Below are positions 15,673 through 23,407 of a stretch of DNA of 37,837 nucleotides, piece by piece. The DNA comes from a virus. Below the pieces are notes generated by a model. That model was not told where the DNA came from. It did no database searches and saw only the letters and a program-made list of their open reading frames with translations. How positions within the stretch are numbered: position 1 is the first letter of the stretch; each line of letters opens with the position of its first letter. Both the position numbers and the translations under genes were made by a program. The stretch covers positions 1 to 37,837 of the IMG/VR virus record IMGVR_UViG_3300022707_001498; one strand, written 5' to 3'.

Positions 15673-16444
15673 TTTTATGCCCCCTGGCTCTGATTCTTTT
15701 TACCCAATTACAAACAACTTCTTCGAAAGCAACCATGTCCATTTCTAGCTGCTCGATGAAATCTTCATCGCGTACCACTCGCTTCCTTATGAAGTCTAGA
15801 CGGGCGCTTCTCAGCGCTGGGCAATACAAACACGTGTCGAACCATTTCCTGCCTGTAAGCCAGAGACCGCCCTGAACCTGATCAGGTATAGTCCCCCAAT
15901 CATCGTAGATAACAATATCGCGCAACTTGCCTGGATCGATAAAGCACTTGTATTCGCCACCGCCATCCTCGCCTATCAGTGAATCAACAGAAACGCCAAA
16001 TTTCTTGTCATCGGTAGTCATAAATCCAACTTGTTGCACGAACTGTCCCAAATCTTCTACATGCCTTGCTCGAGCTTCAGGCTCTAATTCGTTGCCGCGT
16101 CTCATTGCGTAAGTCTGAAACATCCCTTCATCCAATGGTTCGCCGCTGATGCGTTCTACTGCAAGCCTAAAAGCATAGTCTTTCGAGGCATCTGAATAAT
16201 CACCCACCTTCTCGCCTTTAAGAGTTGCGTCGATGGCCTTTGCCTTCGGAGTAGACTTGTAGCCTGCTTTCGATTTGGCAAGTTGCTCACTATCACCGGC
16301 GATTAAAGATTTGACGTAAATGTCTTGCTGTTTAGTGAGCTGCCCTACCATAGATCTGGCTGTAGCAAACATGGATGCGGTGACTACACCAGCCCTTAGA
16401 TCATGCCATTCTGGGGATCCTTGCTGACATTCATAAGTAATCAT
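15656..16444 (-). CDS. YqaJ-type viral recombinase exonuclease
   Basis: The 262-residue protein shows YqaJ motifs: QGSPEWHDLRAGVVTAS (residues 8-24), RGNELEPEARA (116-126), VSVDSLIGEDGGGEYKC (151-167, catalytic Asp154, Glu164, Lys166), and PDQVQGGLWLTGRKW (187-201). It is a lambda-exonuclease-like 5'-3' dsDNA nuclease that makes 3' tails for strand annealing. It overlaps the Erf gene by 4 nt, so the exonuclease and annealase are coupled. Confidence 0.93.
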   Translation of the reverse strand: MITYECQQGSPEWHDLRAGVVTASMFATARSMVGQLTKQQDIYVKSLIAGDSEQLAKSKAGYKSTPKAKAIDATLKGEKVGDYSDASKDYAFRLAVERISGEPLDEGMFQTYAMRRGNELEPEARARHVEDLGQFVQQVGFMTTDDKKFGVSVDSLIGEDGGGEYKCFIDPGKLRDIVIYDDWGTIPDQVQGGLWLTGRKWFDTCLYCPALRSARLDFIRKRVVRDEDFIEQLEMDMVAFEEVVCNWVKRIRARGHKNENVD

Positions 16445-17265
16445 TGTGCCGCCTCCGTGCAGTCTCTAATATGGTCTTTGGCTACCCCGAAGTGCTTTTT
16501 TCGAAGTTCAGATAATTCAGATATTCCAGCCTGCTCACATAATGATTCGGCTGTGGTGCTGGATTTGGCAATTAATTTCTCAAGCTCTTTAACCTGCTTC
16601 TCAGTGATGGTTTTCTGCTCGGTTTCCTTTGGGTCTTGGTTCTTGGTGCCATCGGTATCGTCACCAGTGGAGATATTAAGAATGGCACCGACTCCATACC
16701 GTTTCCCGTAGCTGATAGTTGAGCCAACAGCCTGGACATCGTTTTTGTTACCAGAATTCTCGAGAGGTAATGGAATAGACAGGGTTTGTTTGTGGCCTAA
16801 TCTGTGAGCAAGTATGGTTTTTATTACCATCCCCGCTTCAAGAGTCAAAATATCAAAGGTAATCGCAAATCCATGCGCTTGTAGCGCCGGCCGGATGGTA
16901 TCGTTTATATCCTCGAGCGGCGCATATTTGCTGTTATGTCCATCCTTGCTCTTGATTACCCTTGGTAACTTGTCCTGCATCGCTGCAAAATCGGCATAGA
17001 AAGCCTGTTCAGCTTCTCGATTCAATACCCTTTCCTGCAAATCCATCAGCTGACTGAGCTTTTCCGGGTCTGCATTCGGGTCAGTAGCCAGCTGAATAAT
17101 TGCCTGATCGAAGCTTTTAGCAGGCGCTGTGAGTTGATTTGATGGCTTTTCTTCTTCAAGAGGAACCAAGTTAAGTTTGGATTCCGCGACTCCATGATCA
17201 GCCCACAAAGCATCCTGCGCGGCTATTTCTGCTTCTGTTGTAGTGTTTTCTGTTTTGTCGTTCAT
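16441..17265 (-). CDS. erf: Erf-family single-strand annealing recombinase
   Basis: The 274-residue protein has the Erf core: SKYAPLEDINDTIRPALQAHGFAITFDI in the middle, TILAHRLGHKQ, and AVGSTISYGKRYGVGAILNIST. The N-terminal 50 residues are low-complexity and acidic. Erf promotes annealing of complementary DNA, for example to circularise the phage genome. It is the second gene of the leftward early operon and pairs with YqaJ. Confidence 0.93.
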   Translation of the reverse strand: MNDKTENTTTEAEIAAQDALWADHGVAESKLNLVPLEEEKPSNQLTAPAKSFDQAIIQLATDPNADPEKLSQLMDLQERVLNREAEQAFYADFAAMQDKLPRVIKSKDGHNSKYAPLEDINDTIRPALQAHGFAITFDILTLEAGMVIKTILAHRLGHKQTLSIPLPLENSGNKNDVQAVGSTISYGKRYGVGAILNISTGDDTDGTKNQDPKETEQKTITEKQVKELEKLIAKSSTTAESLCEQAGISELSELRKKHFGVAKDHIRDCTEAAQ

Positions 17266-17324
17266 GTTATTTCCTATTAAAAAATGCCCAATTGATGCGA
17301 TCGTATGGGCTAAGGGCCTTCGGG

Positions 17325-17606
17325 TTAGTCTATAAATGTGGTGTCACACAATGGGCAGCCGGTGACGTTCTCATTTCTAAGCTTATGTTCGGAGATTACG
17401 TCGACCAGGCGCGCTCTGCAGCGGTGGCAGCGGCCGTCGATTGGAAAGAAGCTCATGCCCATTGTCCCTACCTGATGTTCACGCTGCGCCTTTATTAGCT
17501 CTGCCTCTCGTTCCAGTTCTGAGATATCGGCGGCATTGATAGCGACGGCTGCTGGGCTGAGTAGATTCTGGATAAGGGTGTTGAAATCGGGTTGGAGATT
17601 GTGCAT
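17325..17606 (-). CDS. Small zinc-ribbon protein at the head of the leftward operon
   Basis: Start at ATG 17606 (MHNLQPDFNTLI) with AGGTGA 5 nt upstream. The 93-residue protein ends in a zinc ribbon: CHRCRARLVD ... CPLCDTTF. It contains an Ala/Glu-rich helix (AADISELEREAELIKAQ). It is the first gene after the leftward promoter. Its function is unknown, possibly regulatory. Confidence 0.65.
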   Translation of the reverse strand: MHNLQPDFNTLIQNLLSPAAVAINAADISELEREAELIKAQREHQVGTMGMSFFPIDGRCHRCRARLVDVISEHKLRNENVTGCPLCDTTFID

Positions 17607-17647
17607 TTGGTCACCTGTGTAGTTGTTGTTCCGCTTTATTAATGGTA

Positions 17648-17676
17648 AATATACGCGCATAATTCCAAAGATGCAA
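17648..17676 (-). promoter_or_regulatory. Predicted leftward promoter
   Basis: On the - strand, TTGCAT (17676-17671) is separated by 17 nt from TATATT (17653-17648), a good sigma-70 match (4/6 and 5/6). It would drive the leftward recombination operon. It faces the rightward promoter 29 nt away, so the two can be controlled by the same operator DNA. Confidence 0.65.
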
Positions 17677-17704
17677 TTAAATCACGCTAAATATGCAAAT
17701 AAAC

Positions 17705-17733
17705 TTTACATTAGGGTTCGGCGCCTGTAGATT
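17705..17733 (+). promoter_or_regulatory. Predicted rightward promoter
   Basis: TTTACA (17705-17710), a 17-nt spacer and TAGATT (17728-17733) form a plausible promoter 28 nt before the start of the Cro-like gene. The space between the two divergent promoters (17677-17704, TTAAATCACGCTAAATATGC) is AT-rich and is the best candidate for regulator operators. Confidence 0.6.
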
Positions 17734-17761
17734 ACAACCATGCCAAACTGGAGAAATGAAC

Positions 17762-17971
17762 ATGGGTAAAGATAAAATAAGTCGTTGCATCAAAATGGCG
17801 ATGATCAAAGCAGGCATCACTAATGATGAGCTGGCCAAGGTGCTGAGCAAGACCAGGGCAACAATCCAGGCCTATCGCCGCGGCGACTGTGGAAGCATCC
17901 CCAAACTGACCGATGTCGCCGAGGCCTGTGGCATGACCTACGAAGAAATGATGAAGCTGGCTGATAAATGA
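17762..17971 (+). CDS. Cro-like XRE regulator
   Basis: Start at ATG 17762 because GGAG lies 8 nt upstream; an ATG 6 nt earlier is an alternative. The 69-residue protein MGKDKISRCIKMAMIKAGIT... has a helix-turn-helix with TNDELAKVLSKTRATIQAYRRGDCGSI. It is the first gene of the rightward operon, divergent from the leftward operon, which is the lambda-like Cro position. No CI-like repressor with a peptidase domain was seen in this window. Confidence 0.75.
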   Translation: MGKDKISRCIKMAMIKAGITNDELAKVLSKTRATIQAYRRGDCGSIPKLTDVAEACGMTYEEMMKLADK

Positions 17972-18037
17972 ACGCCTCAGTTGACCATATCGACGTCAGC
18001 CAGATCAAGCCGCCGCCCCGGATGCAAGGAGAATAGA

Positions 18038-18232
18038 ATGACTACGGGATATTCAGCAAAATGTGATAACTGCGATAAAGTGCATTCCATCCCAGATAGC
18101 GATTTCCAAATTCAATGCTACCCCGGTGGAATGCAAATAGGTTTTGTAGACTCGGACGGTGAACTTGGCTCTTGCAAAGACATTTGCGAGGACTGTGCTG
18201 AGTTGGTAAAGAAAGCACTAAAGAATTTATAG
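18038..18232 (+). CDS. Zinc-ribbon protein, unfused paralogue of the leftward fusion's C-terminus
   Basis: Start ATG 18038 with AAGGAG about 7 nt upstream. The 64-residue protein has CDNCDKVHS, IQCYPGGMQIGFVDSDGEL and CKDICEDCAELVKKA; it is nearly the same as residues 133-198 of the fused protein at 12243-12863. The Cys pairs would bind a metal. Unknown function. Confidence 0.75.
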   Translation: MTTGYSAKCDNCDKVHSIPDSDFQIQCYPGGMQIGFVDSDGELGSCKDICEDCAELVKKALKNL

Positions 18233-18270
18233 TTCCGAAAGTCAACAGTACTGACAACAGGGCGAAAGAC

Positions 18271-18450
18271 ATGAGTAACTTACAAGAGAAGGTAACCCAA
18301 GCACTAAGAACCTGGCATGAAAAGCATACAATCGGTGGTATTAGATACGTAATACTTTTTGAATCAGATTGGGACGAATTACGCTGCACTTTAGCTAGTG
18401 CAAATGACCTTCTTCTCGGCAGAAAAGATGATGAAACTAAAGACAGTTAG
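18271..18450 (+). CDS. Small hypothetical protein
   Basis: The 59-residue frame MSNLQEKVTQALRTWHEKHT...GGIRYVILFESDWDELRCTL ends at TAG 18450. The ribosome site is weak (GGCGAAAG). The frame fits between the zinc-ribbon gene and the next gene and overlaps the latter by 23 nt. Codon pattern looks coding; function unknown. Confidence 0.55.
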   Translation: MSNLQEKVTQALRTWHEKHTIGGIRYVILFESDWDELRCTLASANDLLLGRKDDETKDS

Positions 18451-18649
18451 GGCGCCGTGCCCTTCTATCAATGTGATTCTGGATGAGTACATAAACCAGA
18501 TATTTCAAAATGGATTATATGGAAGGACTAAAGCAGAGTGCGTCATGTGGTTACTTTCAGATGCGGTCAAACAGCAGTTGCTAGATGGAAAAATCAAGCC
18601 AATACCATTCCATTTTGAAAGGCATGAAGAACCGGAAAGCGAGAAATAA
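18428..18649 (+). CDS. Ribbon-helix-helix-like small DNA-binding protein
   Basis: Start at ATG 18428 (another ATG follows directly). The 73-residue protein MMKLKTVRAPCPSINVILDEYINQIFQNGLYGRT.AECVMWLLSDAVK... fits the RHH pattern of a short strand, then helix, GLYGRTKAE turn and helix. Proteins of this size with GLYG.T..E often regulate phage promoters. Confidence in function is moderate. Confidence 0.55.
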   Translation: MMKLKTVRAPCPSINVILDEYINQIFQNGLYGRTKAECVMWLLSDAVKQQLLDGKIKPIPFHFERHEEPESEK

Positions 18650-18689
18650 CGCTTCTGATTTAAACAATACCGGAAACTGGAGATAGAAA

Positions 18690-19076
18690 ATGCAAGACAA
18701 GACCCCAGATGGTGAAGAGTTTGATAACCCGTTTCTGTTCGATGAGAAAACAATAAAGAGAGTTTCAGATAACTGGTTTTCGGCCCCATCAGAGAATTAT
18801 TCTGAAGAATTCAAAGAGGGATTTATCTATGCGTTTAAAACAGGGTTTAAGGGTCACGCAGAAATAAAGAAATGCCCTCATAAAAGGCCGTCTTGTGAAG
18901 CTGATGCGTGGTGGTCTGGTTACGGTCAGGCTTGCACATGGCTTTTTGTTAAGGCACAAGACAATGACCAATACTGGAATTGGAGAGTTTACAGCTCACT
19001 CAGAACAATGGCACCGAAACTTAATTTTAAGATGCCATCCAAAATGCCACGAGAGTTGGCTAATTCCGAAACTTAA
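18690..19076 (+). CDS. Protein with DKTPDGEEF domain, unfused paralogue of the leftward fusion's N-terminus
   Basis: The 128-residue protein starts MQDKTPDGEEFDNPF, with GGAG and an A-rich spacer upstream. It shares WWSGYGQACTWL, DNDQYWNWRVY and MAPKL with residues 1-130 of the fused protein at 12243-12863. It ends NSET just where the leftward version continues into the zinc-ribbon part. The function is not known. Confidence 0.7.
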   Translation: MQDKTPDGEEFDNPFLFDEKTIKRVSDNWFSAPSENYSEEFKEGFIYAFKTGFKGHAEIKKCPHKRPSCEADAWWSGYGQACTWLFVKAQDNDQYWNWRVYSSLRTMAPKLNFKMPSKMPRELANSET

Positions 19077-19102
19077 CAGTACCGGCAATAGGAGGAAGAA
19101 GA

Positions 19103-19291
19103 GTGGCTAAATTCAAGAAAAACTTACCAGCATTTCTCAGCATGGCCTTTGTATTATTGGCGTTTTTGTGGGCATCTGGCGAAGACTATAAGCTCGGGAA
19201 GGCAGAGGATTTGAGCTTCTGGTGCGAGATGGTAGAAAGCCAAGTATGGTATTCATCCAGAGATGAATATGTGGAGAGATGTGTTGAGTAG
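19103..19291 (+). CDS. Small membrane-anchored hypothetical protein
   Basis: GTG start at 19103 with AGGAGG 7 nt upstream. The 62-residue protein has a basic N-terminus, a hydrophobic segment (FLSMAFVLLAFLWASG, residues 11-26) and an acidic C-terminal half. It overlaps the HNH gene start by 29 nt. Confidence 0.6.
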   Translation: MAKFKKNLPAFLSMAFVLLAFLWASGEDYKLGKAEDLSFWCEMVESQVWYSSRDEYVERCVE

Positions 19292-19877
19292 TTATCTTTT
19301 AACTCAAGAAATAGTAGCAGAATCAATAGACTATGATCCTGATACTGGAATTGTTACCTGGAGAGAAAGACCACCATCACATTTTACAAGGCTGTGCGAT
19401 TGGGCAACATGGAATGCTCAGCATTCAGGATTGACGGTTGGGCATGTTGGTAAGCAAGGATATTGTGATATTAGAGTCTTTAATAGACCCTATCGTCTTC
19501 ACACTCTTATATGGCTTTATGTTCACGGGGCTTTCCCAACACTCGAAATAGACCATATTAACGGCATCAGATCAGATAATAGGTTAGTCAACTTACGAGA
19601 TGTCAGTCGCCATGAAAATACTAAAAACCAGAGAATGCGTAAATCAAATAAGTCTGGATTTAATGGCGTGTTTTGGCAGAGCAACGCTAAAAAATGGAGA
19701 GCGCAGATAAACGATGGGGGGAAATCTGTTCACTTAGGGTATTTCGTAAACATAGAAGATGCTATTTCAGCCAGAAAGATTGCCAATGTTAGATACGGCT
19801 ATCATAAAAATCATGGTGCTAGTGCCGATCGCATATCTACTGACCAGAATACTTTCCATAGGCGGTGCGGGGAATGA
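19263..19877 (+). CDS. HNH homing endonuclease with AP2-like domain
   Basis: The protein has up to 204 residues. HNH core: LHTLIWLYVHGAFPTLEIDHINGIRSDNRLVNLRDVSRHENTKN (His.., DHINGIRSDNR, NLR). A C-terminal AP2-like DNA-binding segment follows: SGFNGVFWQSNAKKWRAQI and SVHLGYFVNIEDAISARK. It is related to the enzyme at 23965-24534. The start is uncertain: the ATG at 19263 overlaps the upstream gene, while GTG 19281 or TTG 19284 lies just after GGAGAG. It is a free-standing selfish endonuclease gene. Confidence 0.85.
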   Translation: MNMWRDVLSSYLLTQEIVAESIDYDPDTGIVTWRERPPSHFTRLCDWATWNAQHSGLTVGHVGKQGYCDIRVFNRPYRLHTLIWLYVHGAFPTLEIDHINGIRSDNRLVNLRDVSRHENTKNQRMRKSNKSGFNGVFWQSNAKKWRAQINDGGKSVHLGYFVNIEDAISARKIANVRYGYHKNHGASADRISTDQNTFHRRCGE

Positions 19878-19898
19878 ATTATAAAACGGAGAAAAATT

Positions 19899-20129
19899 AT
19901 GAGCTCATCAGACAGTAGTAGTAATGGGATTGGAATTCTAGGGTTACTCGGGATTTTATTTATCGGGTTGAAATTGACAGGGTTTATAAACTGGTCTTGG
20001 TGGTGGGTAACTGCTCCATTCTGGGGTGGATTCGCTTTGGTTGTTTTCATCGGTCTGGTTTGGGGAATCGTTTGGGGGGTATTGAAGTTCGTTAGGGCTA
20101 GGAAAAAGAGGATTATAAGGCATGAATGA
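19899..20129 (+). CDS. Two-pass small membrane protein
   Basis: The 76-residue protein is mostly hydrophobic: a first segment (GIGILGLLGILFIGLKLTGF) and a second one (APFWGGFALVVFIGLVWGIV), followed by a basic tail (KFVRARKKRIIRH). The ATG is 21 nt after the HNH stop. Holin-like by size and charge distribution, but too common a shape to assign. Confidence 0.6.
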   Translation: MSSSDSSSNGIGILGLLGILFIGLKLTGFINWSWWWVTAPFWGGFALVVFIGLVWGIVWGVLKFVRARKKRIIRHE

Positions 20130-20745
20130 ACGGCCGATTTTGTTCAAAGCTGAGATGGTCAACGCAATCATCGAAGGTCGAAAGACACAGACTAGGCGGA
20201 TCTTAAAAGGGTCTGCGGAATTCAAAGGCCCATATAATTCAGCCTATATTGAACAATACAAAAATGACAGAGGATGGAAACGCATTTGCCCACATGGAAA
20301 GCCAGGGGATCGTCTCTGGATCCGCGAGACACACGCATTCGATAAACAGCTAGACTACCTCAAGGCTAGTCAACTTAGTAAATACGAACCTGTTTTCTAT
20401 CACGCTAATACCATGGTCAGGACGGTAGCCTGTTCGATGATAGAAAAAGGCAGAACAAGGCCGTCAATATTCATGCCCCGATGGGCTTCCAGAATCCAAC
20501 TCGAGATAACAGATATCCGTGTCGAGCGGCTGAATGATATCAGCGAGGAAGATTGTGATGCCGAAGGATTTGGTGGCGATTTCCCGCATGTGGTTATGCC
20601 TACCCTCGACCCAGGTGATTGGTCTGATGGACAGAAATCATTGCCTGAGTGTTACCGGGATATTTGGGAGTCAATAAACGGCCCGGGATCATGGGATAGT
20701 AACCCGTTTGTCTGGGTGATTTCGTTCAAGAGGGTTGAACGGTGA
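20122..20745 (+). CDS. ASCH-domain-like phage protein
   Basis: The 207-residue protein opens MNERPILFKAEMVNAIIEGRKTQTRRIL, the common signature of phage proteins of the ASCH/morphogenetic-like group, then GKPGDRLWIRETHAF, ASRIQLEITDIRVERLNDISEEDCDAEG and NPFVWVISFKRVE. ASCH folds bind nucleic acid. It overlaps the previous gene by 8 nt. Confidence 0.75.
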   Translation: MNERPILFKAEMVNAIIEGRKTQTRRILKGSAEFKGPYNSAYIEQYKNDRGWKRICPHGKPGDRLWIRETHAFDKQLDYLKASQLSKYEPVFYHANTMVRTVACSMIEKGRTRPSIFMPRWASRIQLEITDIRVERLNDISEEDCDAEGFGGDFPHVVMPTLDPGDWSDGQKSLPECYRDIWESINGPGSWDSNPFVWVISFKRVER

Positions 20746-20951
20746 AGAAATTCCTGCAGTACACATCGAACCGGTTTGGATATAGTGGGTGGGCATTAAA
20801 GATAAAAGACGCCCCTAAGCCAATGGGTTGGTCAACCTGCACCACCAGAGAAGAAGCCCGGGAACTGAAGCGGGAATGGGAGGGAGGCTCTGATTTATTT
20901 CGGCGCATTGAGGTCGTGAAAGTCAAAATAAGTGTAGGTGTAGTGGAATAA
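20742..20951 (+). CDS. Small hypothetical protein
   Basis: GTG start at 20742 overlaps the previous stop as GTGA. The 69-residue protein MKKFLQYTSNRFGYSG... contains GWSTCTTREEARELKREWEGG, a helical stretch. Not recognised. Confidence 0.55.
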   Translation: MKKFLQYTSNRFGYSGWALKIKDAPKPMGWSTCTTREEARELKREWEGGSDLFRRIEVVKVKISVGVVE

Positions 20952-20983
20952 ACAGTAACTGATTATTGAAATAGGAGAACAAG

Positions 20984-21166
20984 ATGGAATATGTTTTTTG
21001 TTATGTGGTGATGGCCTTTGCCACAATGTGGGCTTCTCATCTTGTGCTACAAGACACCAAAAGTTACAAAAAAGGCTATGGGGTGATCTACGGGGTGTTT
21101 TGGCCAGCAGTTCTATTGATTGCCATGATTGCCAAGATTATCGATCCCCCCGGGCGCCGTCGGTGA
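20984..21166 (+). CDS. Small two-pass membrane protein
   Basis: The 60-residue protein has hydrophobic segments at about residues 4-22 and 35-53 (GVFWPAVLLIAMIAKII) with a short basic link (KSYKKGYG). AGGAGA lies 7 nt before the ATG. Ends DPPGRRR. Function unknown. Confidence 0.6.
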   Translation: MEYVFCYVVMAFATMWASHLVLQDTKSYKKGYGVIYGVFWPAVLLIAMIAKIIDPPGRRR

Positions 21167-21222
21167 TTATGAGTTGCTGGGTAATAAATTTTGTGCCAAT
21201 ATGTGGGTGAGTGTTAGCGCCT

Positions 21223-21246
21223 GGGGAGGTCCGCCTCCCCTTTTGT
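21223..21246 (+). terminator. Intrinsic terminator, rightward
   Basis: GGGGAGG (21223-21229), loop TCCG, CCTCCCC (21234-21240), followed by TTTTGTT. It is a 7-bp GC hairpin with a T-run and would end transcription of the first rightward gene block. Confidence 0.8.
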
Positions 21247-21247
21247 T

Positions 21248-21453
21248 AAGACTAGTCGAACGGCCGACCAGGGCCTCAGTTGATAATGTAGATATCTTCC
21301 TCCACGACTTGTGGAAAGTATTTTACCCTATCTTTGTTAGCTTTGTCACCACTTCGACCCGCCACGGGTATACCCACGGCAGCGGTTATGCGCAGACGAA
21401 CACTATTCAGACCCCTTGAGACCGGGGGTTAAAACCAGTTATGAGAGCATGAT
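21248..21453 (+). other. Intergenic region with several hairpins, candidate structured RNA
   Basis: No convincing gene is present; the overlapping 96-residue frame has neither a good ribosome site nor a recognisable motif. Three hairpins are visible: TCCAC-GACTT-GTGGA (21300-21314), CCGCC...GGC(A)GCGG around 21360-21386 and ACCCC...GGGGT around 21412-21430. They lie between a terminator and a new gene start and may be a leader or an RNA gene. The assignment is speculative. Confidence 0.35.
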
Positions 21454-21672
21454 ATGAGTCATACAACTAAATTAGTAGGCAACTGGATTGCCATCCACGA
21501 TCAAACTCCAAACAATCGATCTGATGTGATTTTTAGAAAATTGGGCGATAGACATGAAGGAGATGATCTTGTGATTCCATATGGAGTGTTGTTTGATTTT
21601 ATAGCCGAACAAGTCCGAGCGAACAGAATACACCAGTTGGAAGATGCGAACGCTAGAGATATTTTGGCTTAA
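21454..21672 (+). CDS. Hypothetical protein
   Basis: The 72-residue protein MSHTTKLVGNWIAIHDQTPNNRSDVIF... has a short helical C-terminus (ANRIHQLEDANARDILA). No family recognised. It is flanked by two structured noncoding stretches, which is unusual for this dense region. Confidence 0.5.
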   Translation: MSHTTKLVGNWIAIHDQTPNNRSDVIFRKLGDRHEGDDLVIPYGVLFDFIAEQVRANRIHQLEDANARDILA

Positions 21673-21674
21673 AT

Positions 21675-21814
21675 AGCAGTAGTCTGCTGATGGGGCTGTC
21701 CCGGCCACAAGGAAGAAGTAGGGATTTGGACAATCACTGAATAGGGTAGTACATAATCGATAGAGACTAGTGGGGATGCTCCTAAGGTCTAAATGATAGT
21801 TATGGGAGAAAACA
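21675..21814 (+). other. Leader region before the YopX gene, hairpin-rich
   Basis: The region has no gene. AGCAG-TAGT-CTGCT (21675-21688) is a clean hairpin, and AGAC.../...GTCT around 21762-21790 can pair. Its end (GACTAGT, then GTTATGGG, then AAAACA-ATG) resembles the end of the long noncoding region before the YopX gene at 32852, so both YopX copies may have inherited the same leader. Confidence 0.4.
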
Positions 21815-22240
21815 ATGCGAGAGATTAAATTCAGGGCCTGGGATAGAGCGACCAACTCAATGGTGACCGAATCATGGAAGTTATTTTTAAATGGTTGTGT
21901 GAGCATTCAAGACACTTGGGCAACTAGCGATGTTCACTTAATGCAATTCACCGGACTCAAGGATAAGAACGGCAAGGAGATATTCGAGGGGGATATATTG
22001 GCTCACATGAGCACTCGCAGAGCAGGCTATGAAAAAGATGGTGACACGATTTACAAAAAAATTGTCTTTGGTAGATCAAATCCTCAATGTAACTCGGTAA
22101 CTGATTACATGGGATTTTGGGCTGTTTCTCTCGGCGATGATGACCTTTCATGCGGCGGGTCAATAGGATATCAAACCAAAAGCCTTGGAGCAGTGGTAAT
22201 CGGCAACATCCACGAGAACCCAGAACTTCTACAGAAGTAA
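21815..22240 (+). CDS. YopX-family protein
   Basis: The 141-residue protein has the YopX pattern: MREIKFRAWDRATNSMV, then HLMQFTGLKDKNGKEIFEGDI near residue 60, then GAVVIGNIHENPEL at the end. YopX proteins are frequent in phages; their function is not known. It is a close paralogue of the protein at 32852 (shared SWKLFLNG.VSI.DTWAT.DVHLMQ). Confidence 0.88.
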   Translation: MREIKFRAWDRATNSMVTESWKLFLNGCVSIQDTWATSDVHLMQFTGLKDKNGKEIFEGDILAHMSTRRAGYEKDGDTIYKKIVFGRSNPQCNSVTDYMGFWAVSLGDDDLSCGGSIGYQTKSLGAVVIGNIHENPELLQK

Positions 22241-22243
22241 TTT

Positions 22244-22603
22244 GTGGGAACCCAGATAACAGACTATAGACCTAATTTCGAACGCTTATGGAAGTGCTTC
22301 ATTGAGTTGGAGAAACGGGGTCTTGGAAAACGGGGCAATAAGAAAAGAGCCAAGGCGCAGTATGATAAGTTGGTGGTCACACAGAGTGTGTTCAGGGCCA
22401 TGATTGAGGGTCTCAGGATTCAAGCGAGATCGAAACTTGACGAGAAATATTCAACGAAATTCTGTGAATCGTTTCAACATGCCGAGCGCTGGATTAGAGA
22501 TCGATCCTGGGAGGATTTGCCGGTTACCCAGGATGAAGAATCCAATCAAAAGTTACAGGAAATAATCCAGAAACACACCGATAGAAGCTGGGCGCAAAAA
22601 TAG
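22244..22603 (+). CDS. Replication-associated-like protein
   Basis: GTG start at 22244, 3 nt after the YopX stop. The 119-residue protein has FERLWKCFIELEKRGLGKRGNKKRAKAQYDKL, then FCESFQHAERWIRDRSWEDLP. This order (W..F, basic KK..A...W/Y, then W-L-D-R-W-E) resembles the C-terminal part of phage helicase-loader/replication proteins, but the match is weak and the N-terminal domain is missing. Unknown function otherwise. Confidence 0.5.
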   Translation: MGTQITDYRPNFERLWKCFIELEKRGLGKRGNKKRAKAQYDKLVVTQSVFRAMIEGLRIQARSKLDEKYSTKFCESFQHAERWIRDRSWEDLPVTQDEESNQKLQEIIQKHTDRSWAQK

Positions 22604-22611
22604 GGGCCAAA

Positions 22612-22809
22612 ATGGAAAATAATTTTATTAGTGACTTAAAACGCACAAGACAATGGTGTCAACTCAGCAGAGACGACTACAAGAAAGCCGGAAAAAAGAT
22701 AAAAGCCTCTGTTTTTATACGCTGCATAATTAGCATTGAAGAAGTGATTATGGAGTTAGAACAAGAAATGAAAAATTCTCAAAAACCAGGGGTGAGGATT
22801 GAGGGCTAA
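22612..22809 (+). CDS. Small hypothetical protein
   Basis: The 65-residue protein MENNFISDLKRTRQWCQLS... is helical and basic at the start, with an EEVIMELEQEMKNS helix. Ribosome site is poor (GGGGCC). Unknown function. Confidence 0.5.
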   Translation: MENNFISDLKRTRQWCQLSRDDYKKAGKKIKASVFIRCIISIEEVIMELEQEMKNSQKPGVRIEG

Positions 22810-22845
22810 CACTTTTTACCAACCAATGAAAAACCAGGAGGCAAC

Positions 22846-23355
22846 ATGCCACTAGATATAAGAGTAGAAAAAGCAGAATTGAGAAATGTCAATTTGGGCA
22901 ATGAGGGATCGGGTGACGGCCAGATTAGCCGCCTTGACCTAAAATTATTATTCAGTGCCACATCCGACATTCTGACCAGCCTGTTAAACTGTGGTGATGA
23001 TCATCAGAATATATTCTGGCGAGAAGGTATCGTAATAGAAGGGCTAGGAGAGGTTGAGGTAACCAGTGAATGGAGTCATAACAAATTCAGATTCGGTATA
23101 TTGGAAAGCCTGTTTGACGAAGACAGCGAATATCGAGTTGTTGCCGAGAACGTCACGGTGAAAAACGCGAAGCTGAAGCCAATGCCTAATCATCTACTGG
23201 AAATTTCAATCACTGCGCAGATCAGGGATCCGAGTGCAGAACAGCACAAGCGTGTTGCTGACTTCCAGAAGAAGGATGGAGGCCTGGTTATCGAGTTCGA
23301 TGACAGTGTTGTCGCGGAAAGCAGCGAAGATGACGAGCAGCAGGAAGCGGCTTAA
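22846..23355 (+). CDS. Conserved phage protein, beta-rich with acidic tail
   Basis: The 169-residue protein has AGGAGG 6 nt upstream of the ATG. It has a beta-rich body (ELRNVNLGNEGSGDGQISR, DYRV-like strands) and a very acidic C-terminus (SSEDDEQQEAA), which recalls the tails of single-strand DNA-binding proteins. The actual activity is unknown. It lies in the nin-like replication/recombination region. Confidence 0.6.
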   Translation: MPLDIRVEKAELRNVNLGNEGSGDGQISRLDLKLLFSATSDILTSLLNCGDDHQNIFWREGIVIEGLGEVEVTSEWSHNKFRFGILESLFDEDSEYRVVAENVTVKNAKLKPMPNHLLEISITAQIRDPSAEQHKRVADFQKKDGGLVIEFDDSVVAESSEDDEQQEAA

Positions 23356-23407
23356 ACCATTGATGGGCGGCTGTTTCGGTGGCCGCTAGATCAACTCACT
23401 GGAAAGA

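Noticed and set aside
21129-21419. 96-residue frame over the terminator and hairpins
   Set aside because: It crosses an intrinsic terminator, starts within another gene and shows no motif.
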